The translations under genes were made by a program, and so were the position numbers. Below the pieces are notes generated by a model. That model was not told the origin of the DNA, ran no database searches, and was given only the letters and a program-made list of their open reading frames with translations. A DNA stretch of 64,000 nucleotides, taken from positions 196,501 to 260,500 of the forward strand of contig CAJQUW010012957.1 in assembly GCA_907163375.1 (NCBI GenBank), given 5' to 3'. Positions 23,127-35,598 of this stretch are shown here, one piece after another. Source of the stretch: Prostheceraeus crozeri. Taxonomy: Eukaryota; Platyhelminthes; Polycladida; Euryleptidae. Each line of letters starts with the position of its first letter. The first letter of the stretch is position 1.

Positions 23127-25283
23127 CAAGGTGTTTCAAAAGTAGGCTAACAGTAGAAATTGGCCTTGAAAAGCTATGTCTTAATGCTATAGATTAATAA
23201 GCTATGTCATAATAATCTTTTCACGATGCCACAGATCGCTAATATGCCTGTATTTCGTAATGGTCTAAATTCAATACTCCTTTGACATCGCGTATAATCC
23301 ATTATTAAAATATCTCGATGATCTCCGTGTTTTCATTCTACATATTTCACTACAACCCAATTTGAATCTATACCGATCATGAGAAGTCGAAATAACTATC
23401 CAACATCTATCAAAAAAAAATTTATTATGACACCATGTAAACAAAAAGTAGTTGTTTCAGTTTAAAGCGGAAGAAGGACAGAACAGCTGACATTCGCATG
23501 TCCTCCGCGCCCCTACATCCTGGTGGCATACGAAGACGCAGTCGTCAACACAAAAGAGGCGAAGGAGGAAGAACAGCTGACATCCAAATGTCCCTTACAC
23601 CTTTGTTAATTCCAGCCATCCTCCATAGACCCATCTCGGGGGGGAGAACTTCTGACATTGCCTAGAGGAGGCTGAAATTAATAAAGGATTAACATTAAAA
23701 CAACTACCATTTTTGTTTGCTTGGTTTCCTAACAAAAAAAATGAACAAATGAATAACCAAGCTATTCAACATATCAAAAAATTAATCAACTAAAGTTGCA
23801 AAAATTCACGAACGCAAATGCTCAAAAAGTCCACCATGGACATCGGCACATTCTTGGTATCTTTCGGCCACACTGTGGCACACAGTTCCTGCATAAGTTC
23901 CTGTCATCACTGATCTCTTGACAGCTCTGTGATTAGAGAGCGGAGTTTGAGAAAAGTGTGTGAGTTTTCGTCCTACACTTTCTCCTTTACAACGCCCCAA
24001 AAGAAAAAGTCCATCGAGATTAGATCGGGAGAGCTGAGGAGCCAAAGGATGCTACCTACATCTCCGACCACTTTCCTGGAAAAGTGTCATTCAGATAGCT
24101 TCCTACACTCACTGCAAAATGCGCTGGTGCACCATCCTGCTGATAGTACAGCTCATTGAGTTGTTCAATGACTCGCATCTCAGAATCGCAAAGGATTTGG
24201 AGCATTTGAAGGTACACATCAACCGTCTCAGTTCTTTTCAAAAAATACTTGCCCAATCACACACCGTTGCTTGACATACCGGCCCAAGACGTTTAAGCCC
24301 GGCTTGGTTCAAGCTCATTTGTTTGATACCATGAGCGGATTTTCAGGAACCAGTAGACACATTAGGTCTATTTACGTGACCTGATAGTTTGAAACTGGCT
24401 TCGTCAGAACCAAACTATCATTGTCAAGCAAATCTGGGTTCTCCCAATTTTCCGACAATACAAACTATGAACACAGCAAACTGCAAGCGTCGTTCAGCAT
24501 CATCCCGGTAAAGGGTGCTGCAACAGTCTGGGTCGGTAGAGGTATTTTTATATATTTTTCAACTCAACTTTCCTCCTATCAGTCTCCAAGTAGAAGCTAT
24601 AGGAGAAATGTCCAACTTCCAATGAGGCTCTTCTTGTTGACTTCTTCTGACTTTGAACAAAATGTTTGGGCCTCTAGCTCCTCGTTTGCTGTTTATTGAA
24701 ACTGATGCCGATGGTGCGTCCTGGAGCTATCGGTGCATGTGCAATCTCTACCGAACCGTCTATTACAAATTTATCTCGAATAGCGATAAATAGCAAATCT
24801 TGAATGAGGATTGCTGTGAAAAGGCATCTCTCCATTCCATATTCCATTCGCACCCTTTTCAGCATTCTTGTTTTTAAAAAAAGGATATCAAAATCCATTG
24901 TCTCTGATCAATTAGAATGACCTGATGACATGACAGAAGCAGCAAATTTCAAAAAGCTTGCAAAAGCTTGATTAATTCACTTCAAGTCAAACTAACAGTG
25001 TTTGATTCAAATCAAATTAATTGAACATATCCATGTACGTAATGTCAGATTGGTGCTATATCTTGTCCATGATAGATTTCAAAATTCCTTTGCCAATGGA
25101 ATGCTACTGCATAGACCAACTAAATGATAGTACAATTACGTTCGAAGTCTATGGCTCTAATTTTTGGACTGATCATGGATATCCATACGACTGAATATCA
25201 GGTGTAAAATCGCCAATAGAATGGTCAATCAATAGATATTTCCTAGGCCAAAAATCAACGTTACGCCCACCTTTTGAAACACC
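23127..25283 (-). mobile_element. mariner-like transposon (degenerate)
   Basis: About 2.15 kb with related inverted ends: GGTGTTTCAAAAG at 23130 and CTTTTGAAACACC at 25271-25283. Similarity extends about 40 bp inward (AATTGGCC and GGCCAAAAATC). A broken transposase lies inside on the - strand. A TA precedes the left end (23125-23126), but the right duplication was not resolved. Confidence 0.7.
23800..24420 (-). pseudogene. mariner-like DDE transposase, broken
   Basis: On the - strand, KLSGHVNRPN (24370-24400 region) resembles the first-Asp neighbourhood FKLSGHVNRHN. YYQQDGAPAHFAVSV and YLNDTFPGKW (24056-24256) give the second Asp and following segment. After a frameshift, SSPDLISMDFFFWGVVKEKV gives the third Asp, about 40 residues downstream, in the manner of mariner/maT-like enzymes with long D-to-D spacing. 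Several stops and frameshifts make it inactive. Confidence 0.8.
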
Positions 25284-25285
25284 AA

Positions 25286-27440
25286 TCAACTTTGTAATAG
25301 AGTTTTCCCGACCCATTATAATGTAGAAATATGCAGATCAAATGTAGAAATAGTGCAAATTAATATCACCTTTTGCCAAATGAAAATATTATTTTCAGAT
25401 CAAATGTAGATAAACATGAATGCAGTTATGAAATGTGGAAGCATAGAAATGCATGTGCATCAAATGTAGAAATAGCAGATCAAATGTCATCTGCTCATCA
25501 ATAAATTGTACAGATTAATCATCAATCACTATAGAAGTTTCATTTAGGACGATGATCACAGATTCGAGTGTCATTCAAGGTACCTTTTATAATTATTTAT
25601 CCGTCATACCATTTTATATGGCTTCTCTAATGTAGCCCATGCATCGTGCTAACCAAATCGAGAATTGAAATTTGATGCAATTTGATGCAAACATTATTTA
25701 AGCTGAAATATGCATCAACTCCTCTGTTGCCATTTATGGGCAATGGACCATGACATTAGAGGGTTGTGGAAGTAGGAGTCCAAACCACGGGAAATCAAGT
25801 CTTCGATGTCATTCAGTGGACGGCAGTGGAGATTATCGAAGACACGAAGACCTCACATTGAAGCAAATAAAGTCTGAGCTATGATTGCGCGAACCCCATC
25901 AATCTCACATCTCCATTTTCTGATTATGCAGTATTCTTGTGACAGGTGTGGCTATTTGGGCCGTGTGGTAACTCGCCGGATTTGATTTTCACGCTTTTGA
26001 CTGATGTGATGATCTGTAATGGGGCTGAAAATCGTCTTGAAAGCGGAAAACACAATTAATGCCGGAAAACCTATAGAATCTTTGGCCAGGGGGATCTAGA
26101 TATCTATAATTGTACAATTATAGATATCTAGACCTCCTTGCTTTGGCATTAGTGCGAAGAACTGCAATGATATCGACCACCACAGCAATACAAGCACTTT
26201 ACCATAGAAATGTTATTAGACTGAAATAGAAGTGTCAAGGAGTCCTAGATTGCAACGATGCGCTATGCTAGGGAATTGCTCACATTACACTGATGGTAAT
26301 ATCTAAATGGTCAAGGAAATTGAAGAAATATAGGAATAGTATCCACTTTTAGAGGACAGAAATGCATAGATTCCGAGGACACGCTAGACCCAACGAAGAT
26401 GAAATCTGTGGCGATGTCTGCAAGCAATGATTCCTTAGCGACAATCTATGTTTTTAACATGGATATCTGAGAAGCTTTGCTCAAAAATTCTGATTATTGC
26501 ATAATTTCTATAGAGATTTGACATAGAGTGGTTTTTCCGGACAATAATGTAATTCAGCGGACAATAATGCCAACTACGGCATTAGTGTCGCTGATGTAGA
26601 AATCGGCATGATTTTCATCTTCATTGGGTTAGAATAAACCTTAGTATTCCGGACAAAATTCGCGGTACTCTGAAAATTGGCTTGCATGTTTAGATCGTGC
26701 TTATTCACATAACAAAACACATCGTAAATCCGTCCGTCGCGTGCTATTTGAGTAACAGGAGACGAAAGTTCACATGTTGCATGAGATTTTCTGAAGTCTA
26801 TTTTTATCTTATCTGATTCCATATTGCTGAAAGAGTGACGTGTGCGTGAATAAGCTGACGCTCTCAACCAAGAGTGTTGGCAATCATTGGAAACTTGATA
26901 TGTGCAATGCCCATGACCGTACTTAATTTGTGAAGTGTTTGATATATACAGCATGTGCCATTTAATCTAGCATCAGGATTGGTTTGTTCATCATCAGGAT
27001 TAGTTGCAGAAATTGAAGCAACCGCCAGTCAGCTCGTTATAAAGAAAGGTATTGGTCAATCCTTTTCAAAACTGCATCAGAGTCGCTTAACCACAGTCGT
27101 TTCATAATCTTTTGCTTAACACAGGATAAAATTGGTGATGATATAGTCACAATCAGTATTCAACTATCCTTTAGTCGCGAGTAAATCCGCCAAAAATGTG
27201 CATTTTCGAGATTTTCCTTTCCTCTAATTTTTAAATTTTCCTCTAATTTTCCTCTAATTTGCCTCTAATTTTTAAATTATGTCATTATTCTCTAACTGTC
27301 AATTTTCGTTCGAAAGACGTATCATCGTCCCAATCCCCTATTAGAAAGATGTTTATAAAAGTCGAAATTTCCCATTTTTTGACGTTCCACAGCATTCGGA
27401 CCTAAACTTACACAATTTTTAAACATGAGTAAATGTCATT
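25286..27440. other. unannotated region with one perfect palindrome
   Basis: Contains repeated ATCAAATGTAGAAA motifs near 25330-25480 and the palindrome at 26095. A stretch near 25960 (CGNSPDL in one frame) recalls transposase third-Asp motifs, but nothing around it supports the call. No gene identified. Confidence 0.35.
26095..26132. repeat. 38-bp perfect palindrome
   Basis: Perfect self-complementary sequence without a loop. Each half reads TCTAGATATCTATAATTGT from the outside to the centre. Flanks are weakly inverted as well (TTTGGCC left, GCTTTGGC right on the other strand). Confidence 0.95.
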
Positions 27441-27455
27441 CCAAGTATTTAACAG

Positions 27456-27860
27456 ATGCTTCAAGAAAATTATCAAAGAAATTTTGTAAGCAGACAAAGG
27501 CATTTATCTAAGAAGATTGGCAAGCTGCAGTGTAATGAATTATTATCAAATTTTTTGTCAACTGGTGATCGAGCTCGTCTGCTTTCGCTTTCATCGTCAC
27601 AAGGTTCGGACTGGTTATCGGCCACTCCTACCCAGGTCTTGGTCAACGACTTGAACCAAATGAGGCTCAAATATTGGTGAATTACGTCTGGAACTTTCAA
27701 TCAGTGAGGAAGACATGACATGTCCAATGCGCACAGAAAAATAATGGACAGTTTTGGTCACCACTGATTAACTTGCAAACGCGGACCAAACATTGTTCGA
27801 CGTCACAACGAGATCCGGACTATCATTATTTGTCTCCGTGCATGCATTGTAGATATCCTT
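27456..27860 (+). pseudogene. RLE-type retroelement protein, finger region (part 1)
   Basis: In shifting frames the + strand reads DRARLLSLSSSQGSDWLSATP, then CPMRTEK, MDSFGHH, LTCKRGPNIV and RRHNEIRTII. This is the order of a family seen in invertebrate retroelement proteins: an RLxSxSGxxAGxWLxAxP block, a C-x2-C/H/C finger (the second Cys is Arg here), then RHNxIR. Finger followed by nuclease is the layout at the C-terminus of R2-like non-LTR elements with restriction-like endonucleases. It has stops at TEK and HH and a frameshift. It continues at 31055 after an insertion of about 3.2 kb. Confidence 0.5.
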
Positions 27861-27968
27861 TCACTTTATTTGACCTGTAAAGCAGATTATTGCCCGCGCG
27901 GGAGATGATATTTACTACAATGCACGGTGAGGAGCGTAATGTATGCCAATTATGGGGGCTCTTGTCCT

Positions 27969-28508
27969 CACAGAATTAGACAGGTCGTCTCTTCTTCTGT
28001 TTGACTAGAAGGGAAGCATTGGAACATGTAACGTAAATGAAATGGCACAATCTGCTGACATAATACCATAGCAATGGAACAATGAGCAGCCAGTTCAACA
28101 TGAAACACGCCGAATTGTGCAAAGTTTCAGTGACTGTTGTCAACCGGATCACACAGCAAAGAGACGCAGAACATGTCAAGGTTCTACAGAGAATTTGTGA
28201 ACCGTTTTTTCATGCGCCTGCTAACTTTTTTAGTAATGAACGGGAGGGCCCAACATTAATCGAGAAACTTTTGCGCATGATCTTGAATTCTTCGAATCTT
28301 GAAGGTAATCGTTGGCGATCGCGAGCATTTTGAAGGGAATTCCAGAGCAATCCCGCAAGCGATTGCACGACTATTTTTTCCTAACTCTGCAAGGTATTAA
28401 ACAATTTCTCTTTTTGCCCACTTTATTACAGTTCCTGCATTGCCATCTGTTTGAAATCAGTTTGCACTTCTAGCAAAGTGATTACGATTAAAACAATCTA
28501 ATTCTGTG
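27969..28508 (-). mobile_element. hAT-like MITE, CACAGAATTAGA family, copy F
   Basis: 540 bp from CACAGAATTAGA to TCTAATTCTGTG, flanked by CTTGTCCT and CTTGTACC, an imperfect 8-bp duplication. Compared with other copies it has many single-base insertions in its right half (for example GGGAATTCCAGAGCAATCCC), which destroy the 74-codon frame. Confidence 0.85.
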
Positions 28509-28687
28509 CTTGTACCTGCTTTAGGTATATCGTCGACCCTATTTCGTCGCTGTTTATTTTTTTGTTTATTTGTATTTACTGTATTGTGGTTGATTGGGTT
28601 TATTTTTTCTGTTTTTCTTATTTATTTTTGCATTTGTGTTTTTGATTTTTTTATCGGTGTTATCTTTTTGGTTATTTTTTGAGGTTT

Positions 28688-30620
28688 TTGTCCGTGCTCA
28701 AAACCTCACATGTGTCTTAACAGTGCGATCCGACTGTATTAAAAACCTCACTTGTTGCCTTTTGGACAAAAAATTTTTTTTTGATAAATCAAAATGAAAG
28801 AGACACGATGCCATCGTCATGCAACATATTTTTTGCCGAAGTCGACTGGGAAGCGTGTTTTTTTGCAATTCAAAAATATAACATGGACAATCAAAACCTC
28901 ACATGTGCACTTAATGTCAAAACCTCACATGTGCACTTAATGTCAAAACATCACATGTGCACTTAATGTCAAAACCTCACATGTGCACTTAATGTCAAAA
29001 CCTCACATGTGCACTTAATGTCAAAACATCACATGTGCACTTAATGTCAAAACATCACATGTGCACTTAATGTCAAAACATCACATGTGCACTTAATGTC
29101 AAAACATCACATGTGCAGTTAATGTCAAAGCCTCACATGTGCAATCTAATGTCAAAACCTCACATGTGCAGTTCAATGTGTAAACGTCACATGTGCAGTT
29201 CAGCGTGTAAACGTCACATGTGTCGCTCATAAGTGTACTGAATATGGCCTTGGAATGAAACAAAAAAATAAAATCTAATTGAACTGTATTGTGTATTTGT
29301 ATTCGAATATGCAATGTTGAAATTATACGTTTTTATTCATTTCTAGCAGAATATAAAACATTCGGATGCAGATAATATAGCGCGACTTTAACCTTCGACC
29401 TTTTTCCTTCTGTTCTTATGGAGTCAAGTATTCGGTAGCAATCATTTTGTCGTAACGCCATGATGAGTAATAAAAACTAATTAATATCCTTCGATTTTAT
29501 TGTCAGGAATTATAGACTGCGTACATCACAAATCGATCAATAAGTTCACAATTCAGCCAACACAGGCATGGAATAGAAAGCTGCTGTATCTAAATTCAGG
29601 TCAGTGATGCTTTGATGGATATTCGAAGCACACAGCCGTCAGTGATTTGTGTTTGTGAGTCTGTGAATACGTGTCTTTTACAAAACGTCTTGGATTTATT
29701 CAAAAGCATTGCTGATTCAGTCTGTAAATGGATATACAATAGAGGATACAAATGGTCGGATACAAAAAGTACAAGCACCTACAAGAACTAAAGAAATTTC
29801 GTTGCCTCTTGATTGTATTTGTTTTTATGACCAGCTTGCCGCACTAAACTTCATTGCATGGTTGCAGGCCTATTTGGTAAGAGAGAGGCTTCATCTGTGT
29901 ATGATGGAAGGCCATGATTCATGGAGTTTACTACTCTAGCTCCTACTCTTCATTCTTTGTGTAATTTTGGCATGGAAAATATATTGTTTCTTCTTGTTCT
30001 ATTTATGATCATTTTTCTATCATATCCTAAGTTTTTAATTTTAGTCAAATTAAGCTAATTTGCTAACAATGTTAATCTTCTAGCGCTTTCTGTTATTATT
30101 TTCATCAAATAAAACGTTGCTATGATTGTCAGTTCAATTCTTCTGAAATTAGGTTGTAAGTAAGCCAGCGTTGTAACTAAGTTTTTGTAATATTGTTAAG
30201 AGTTAATTTTAGCAAATAGACAGTAATTGTTAGGTGAAATCAGAAAATTGACTTAGATTGGAACTTGCAAAATTGATGTACAAATAAATCCAAAATCATG
30301 AATCCTAAAATGGCAAACACCTCGTATGTAATGGACAAGCAGAACCTCACATGTGACAAATGGTAAAAAACCTCACATGTGCATAAATTTGACAATGATT
30401 ACGGTATAGCTTCTATAGTTAACATGGGTATCATTTTGAAAATCATATAATTAGTTTGAAACGGATGAGAGTAAATATTCACCATGTAAAGTCCTGTTTC
30501 GATTCAACAAGTACTCAACAAAATGAACAGTTTTTTTCGTCTACTGAAAAGTTGATAAAATGCACATGTGAGGTTTTGACAAATGCACTTTAAGACACAT
30601 GTGAGGTTTTGCACGGACAA
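28688..30620. mobile_element. 1.93-kb inverted-repeat element with CACATGTG arrays
   Basis: Left end TTGTCCGTGCTCAAAACCTC and right end, on the other strand, TTGTCCGTGCAAAACCTC. The matching ends continue through CACATGTGTCTTAA. The same CCTCACATGTG motif recurs inward from both ends: 13 tandem units on the left (28892-29222), further copies at 30342-30380, and inverted copies at 30562-30606. The middle is AT-rich without a gene. No target duplication was found. Ends plus many subterminal motif copies suggest a non-autonomous transposon, but the class is unknown. Confidence 0.6.
28892..29225. repeat. 26-bp minisatellite, about 13 units
   Basis: The unit starts CAAAACCTCACATGTG and ends CACTTAATGT. 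The first nine units keep a strict 26-bp period. Later units drift (AAAGCCTC, CAATCTAATG, TAAACGTC). Every unit keeps the palindrome CACATGTG intact even where the surrounding bases change. Confidence 0.95.
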
Positions 30621-30760
30621 CGACGATATACAAGATCTGTAAATAGATATTTTCACGATTGGTCAGGCTAAATTTCTATTCAAATACTCTTGATAATCAT
30701 AGACATGTCAATCACAATCTGTCCTTGATCATCATAGCACGTCGGCAAATGAAATTCTCT

Positions 30761-30898
30761 ACGCAACTCGTGCATGAGATTGCTTCATCATAGCATTCCA
30801 ACTCGTTAGATTTAAATGGTCCTCACCCCACGGGTTCCGGCATTTAAGATATCTAACTCGTGGAGTGCTATAAAGAAGCAATGATGCATTAGTTGCGT
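30761..30898. repeat. fold-back repeat, ~58-bp arms
   Basis: Arms begin ACGCAACT ... GCAT and share GATTGCTTC, ATAGCA and GTTAGAT segments in inverse order, closing around CCTCACCCCACGGG. Some mismatches and small indels. Non-coding. Confidence 0.75.
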
Positions 30899-30920
30899 AA
30901 ATAACTATTGCGCGTCATTT

Positions 30921-31041
30921 AGCTATGGTATAATATGGAAAAAGAAAGCAGCAATGCATCTCGTAGTGATGATATCTGTATCTATGCTTGTGAAAGACAT
31001 TTTTGAAATCTCAATCAGCGTATATCTCCATGTGTATTCAT
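30921..31041 (+). repeat. dispersed repeat R4, copy 1
   Basis: About 120 bp shared with 49924-50045, same orientation, from AGCTATGGTATAATATGG to ACATGTGTATTCAT-like sequence. The conserved core is AAATCTCAATCAGCGTATAT. No function recognised. Confidence 0.8.
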
Positions 31042-31054
31042 GTGCAATATACTG

Positions 31055-31445
31055 CCTTTGCTGTCAAGCATCTTTGAATTCCCATATAGAGCCAGGTGCT
31101 GGATTGGACAACTCCCGCAAGCTCTCCCGTCATGCAGAAATGTTGGTGCCATCTTGGTCTATCGGACAGGCTGCTGCAGTTGACATCACCATTGTGCACC
31201 CACTGAAGCCCTCTATCATTGATGAAGCGAGTACGAATGATGATGTCTTTCTCGAGGCGGCCTCGAAGAGAAAGCTTATTATAAATGGACCGAAATGCAG
31301 CGTAGCGGGCTGGCACTGCATTTCGATGGCAGTAACAGTCTATGGTTAATGGGGAGAGGAGGCCTGAGCAGCCTGAACAAGTGTGTGTTGAGAACCATAA
31401 TGGCTATTACCGCATGAACCGCGCGCTTCGCTGCTCGCTCGCAGC
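31055..31445 (+). pseudogene. RLE-type retroelement protein, nuclease region (part 2)
   Basis: The open frame ending at 31349 reads EPGAGLDNSRKLSRHAEMLVP, then AAAVDITIVHPL, RKLIINGPKCSVAGW and ISMAVTVYG. Invertebrate relatives have RPADVLVPNW, then AxFDLTVTSPL, RKHxANDPKCxELGW and PLAVETYGxWG. The PAD...D pattern fits a PD-(D/E)XK nuclease, but the expected PAD is HAE here, so the active site is probably lost. After a stop, WGEEA continues the family sequence. It follows the finger region at 27456-27860, from which it is separated by nested insertions. Confidence 0.55.
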
Positions 31446-33829
31446 GCGCGCGCTACGCGGAGAGAGCTTCGCGGCTGGCGTTTGCATTAGAAAAGACAAA
31501 TACTCCATCTCTCCTCTCACGCTGTACGGAGGCAGTTTAGTTCTTGTTTTTTATAACTTCTTTGTATAGTTTTGTAGGGTGGATGTACATCATGCTTGAT
31601 GTCACAACAATTGTAAAATGCCACTATGTACGTAATCTACCTTTTGTAATCTTATAATAAAGTTGACTGATATCTATGCTATAATTTATGCTAAATTTGA
31701 TAAATCAAATACCTGTTACAAGGCTGAGATTCTTTGTTTTGTACCCGGAGAATGGCTTACTATAGGTTTCCTGTAAACTCAATGTCATAAGACCGACGCC
31801 TGGCACATGGTGAAGCTTGACTAAGAGGCGAAGTTTGATGAAACTTTATATAGAATACCTTACAGCGTTCTGATGGATACTTTCTTCTATCAAAAGGACA
31901 AGGATACTGATTTAAGCAATTATTTCTTATTTTCTTATTATTCTTATTTAAACAATTATTTCAAATAAGCTGATAGTGATGCGCATTCACCACAAATGTC
32001 AAAAGACCGAAGAAATGCCTCTCAGATGGGACTCACTGCAATAATGCGACACAACCAACAAAAGCAAACTTCAGAACAGAGTTGCACCAATCACATTCTA
32101 TCGGAGAAACCAACCAAATGCCAAATTGAGTCATCAGGCATGCGTTGAGGGTTAAGAAACATCACCAATGGTCATAGGACCGAGACCTTCTCAATTAATT
32201 AAATTGATATAACAATTATATTATTTGTAATAGTTGAAGCAGAATGAAGAAATATCGCTTGATAAATGTAGGTCTATAAGCCAACGCATCCTAATTTCGA
32301 CGCCCTCTTTCTTTCCGTGCATGTGAGTGCTCGAGAGATGTATATCTTTTCTTACATGCTCGGGAATTGTATATCCTACCAGCCGCACATCGTTTGCATG
32401 GCAATTTGATTTATCGTTTATTTAAATTCATTGATGTTATTTATTTATAGTAATTACAGTAAATCGAATGGGATCATAGCACGAGAAACATGAGTATTTT
32501 AGACTCATGTTATGTGACGCCGCATACTGCGCATGCATGGACTAGCTTCCAAGGGAAACGTGATGATCTTCTACCTTTCGAATCAAGGTTTCAACAGACC
32601 ATCAGCTGTTTAACGCCATACAGATTAAAGGTATCATTCTATAGGCTACATGCAAATAGGAATCTGATGGTTCTGAGAATCTCAGAGCGCAAGAACTGCC
32701 TATGTGGTACTGGCGGGAGGAGGAGGAGGAGGAGTCTAGAGAAGAGCCCGAATCCTACCCGCCATGGATGAAGGGGGTTGAGGTTAGTTTGACACTTGCA
32801 CAGAGATAGATTCATTTGCGTCTGGGTAAGTCTAGAGCGGATGTAGTCCTATCCCAGCCAGTGTATGCAAAGGTAGTAAACGATTGAGATTGACATAGAT
32901 ATTCGTCACTCTTTTGGCTTGCGTGATTGGCCAAATACGCGCATAGCAGAAACAGCTCTTAACAGAAACCCACGAACTTCAACGGTCACAGACGTCAAGT
33001 GAAAAACCTTAAACTCAATTTTTCTTAGTGATAGACTCGTCAAATGGCAATGTTACTCACACCGTTCGACTCTTCACGCTCTAAATTTACTGACTGTGTG
33101 CGTTTCATGCGGTGTCGATGTTTTAGTTCGTCAGAATTGAAGCTTGAATTAGCGTTGGGTTCAATGGAATATTGATCTTCTTGCCACTTGAGACTAGTTC
33201 TGACTGTGACCATCAACATTGAAGACAGGCATCTGTATACCGAAACACGCAGACACAATTGATCTCTGTGGATATTTGTCTGTCTGGATATCAATCAATA
33301 TCTCCAGGTTCGGGTCTAGAAATAGTCTGCTTCATACCGTGTTGCAGTTAGACAATGGTATGAAAGGAGCTGCGCTCTGAATAGAAACAACAGTCAGTCA
33401 TGCATGTAGCAGATAAAGCATTGAAAATTGCACAATGCATTCCTCTCACTGTGCAGTTGCATTGAATCACGTTTATTTGATTTTCGTATGCTCAAAACAG
33501 TACATTGGACCATTGATTCACGTCCGTCATTGAGTGGTGTGTTATTCGCAAAGGAAATATTAATACTGGCATAGGCGTGTGAATGTTCATGGACTAATGT
33601 GTTTATAGTTTGGTAAATTGACATTAATTCAAACACTGCAGAATGAAAACCGAGTACTGAGCGAAAGGTGAGCGCTTAATTTGTCTCATGAGTAGATGAT
33701 TATAATCTTTGATTGAATTTGCGCGTCAGAATGCTTTCAATATGGATTTTAAATAAGCGAATTTTTTAAACATGCATAATACTTGCATAATACTATTCTA
33801 TTATAAATGGCTACTGGGATGACTTTCAT
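31446..33829. other. unannotated region
   Basis: The first 60 bases include a GC-rich CGCGCGCGC patch. No gene, RNA or repeat recognised. A frame at 32490-32771 ends in an arginine-rich GGAGGA run and lacks support. Confidence 0.35.
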
Positions 33830-34290
33830 CATCGTATGAGAATAACAAAAAACAGTGTATATTCTATTAGTTTGAATGGCTGTAACCTCATTTACATCGG
33901 TGAATCGGGCAGAAGTTTGACAGAACGCATGAAAGAGCATCGCTATGATATTGCCCATCAGAATACCGACAAAGTTGTCTCATTTCATTGCACATGGGAA
34001 CACAAACATGATGAATCTGAAATGAAAATATCTATGCTAAATGAACTAAACAATAACGAGAAACAAAGGAAAACAGAAGAACTCAGGTTCATAGGTCAAC
34101 TGATGACAGATTGGCCTCATGGAATAAGCATGTAACATCTCCCATTGTTGAGCCCAAATCTCCTATCACTACGTCTCAATTCTGAGTGATTTTGTGTGTG
34201 ATTTTTCCAACTAAATTCCTGACGAAGATTGTGACTAGTAGGCCATCTCACTGTCCTCCAATCGAAACCGGTTGAAGTTTTTATAATTGT
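33830..34290 (+). pseudogene. Penelope-like element, GIY-YIG endonuclease and 3' tail
   Basis: The frame to 34135 reads SVYSISLNGCNLIYIGESGR, then LTERMKEHRYDI and KTEELRFIGQL. These give the GIY-equivalent VYSI, YIG, catalytic Arg, His and Glu in the order of Penelope endonucleases. The tail has CCTGACGAAGATTGTGACTA and CGAAACCGGTTGAAG, a common style of Penelope 3' end. The reverse transcriptase is missing upstream (5' truncation). It lacks the Cys-rich linker of the copies at 20760 and 43860, so it belongs to a different lineage. Confidence 0.75.
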
Positions 34291-35598
34291 ATTGATTTGT
34301 TAAGACGTTGTTTATTTTCATAAAAACTTATAAATAATCAGAGTCAAACTTTCTCTTGAAATGCATTGAATTTTGACTGTGAAGTCTGCTTCTTTAGAAG
34401 GCTGGAATTTTGAGACTTTTTGCAAGCATTTTGTGTATTGACTTCTACCGAAGCGCATCCACTTTCAATAAGAGTGCTCAGTGTTCCGGAGACTGTAGAA
34501 GGGTGTGTTAATACTCATCTTACCCCCAGGGACATGATGGGTGGTCCATTTGACAGCTTTTACAAATTCTTATTTTACCTTCTTACATCGACATCAAAAA
34601 ATTGGGAAAGTTGATTTGTATTAAGACAATGATGTTCAAGTGTAGCACATTGATGTAACTAGTTCTGTGAGTGTCCTTCAGCCTTCTTAGCAAACACATG
34701 AGAAAATATTGTGTTTTTATAATTCAACGGCATTCAGTACAGCATCAGTTGTAATAAGAGCGATTTTTACGATGTTTGCTGTCACCATATAACCTCAGAT
34801 GGTTAATTTTAATGAAATTGATTTATTCCATACTGCAGAACCTTTACATTCGTCAATTTGTCAAGTTTGCCTACACCTATCGGAAGTAGGCCTACACAGA
34901 GCCATAATTGCCGCATTAAAAACCCTCAAAGCACCTGTCGAGATCTCAAACTCATCAATTACTGTTATGAAAACTTAACCAACTGTCTTTTTTTAATGAT
35001 GAACTTTAAATATAATGATAGCTTCCATCTTGAGCACTGATATATTCCGAGATGTTCAAATAAGTCGACCAGTCATGCGCTATCATGTGCGAAAGCAAAT
35101 AATTCGCATTCTGCGATCTTCCAACACAATGGACCCACACGAACATGATGCACGCAATGAGTAAATGAATAATAAATGCCCTTGGTATAATTATACAACT
35201 ACGAGTACATTGAATGCTCTGATTTCACTCTGGCCTATATATGTTGGACCACACAACAGCATGACATAATGCACCTTGCACATGCGCGTTCATACATGCA
35301 CCTTGCATATGCACATGCGTGCAGTAGATGTGTTGTAATTCAAGTCGAAAAGAATAGAAGGGTTTTCTGTGTTGAACAATTTAAACACATGTATTCCTTG
35401 ATAGCATTTTGCCTTACAATGACTCACTCGTCAGTACAGCTCGAAATGGGAAAAATCAGATTAAGATATCTAGAATGACAGATGAAGCTGACCAACTGCA
35501 TAACAGGCTGTATAATGAAGATTACAGAATGCTAATCCACCTGGGCAAACAATGGAAACAGCTTCCTCAGTCATCTACATTGTAGATACTATCCGAAC
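34291..35598. other. unannotated region
   Basis: No gene or repeat recognised. Short direct repeats of CATGCACCTTGCA-type sequence lie at 35268-35310. Confidence 0.35.

Noticed and set aside
25750-26250. possible Tc1 transposase remnant (CGNSPDL in one frame)
   Set aside because: Only a single short motif matches. No second-Asp motif or inverted ends could be placed around it.
28781-28966. 61-codon frame at the left of the CACATGTG element
   Set aside because: It runs into the minisatellite and has no recognised domain.
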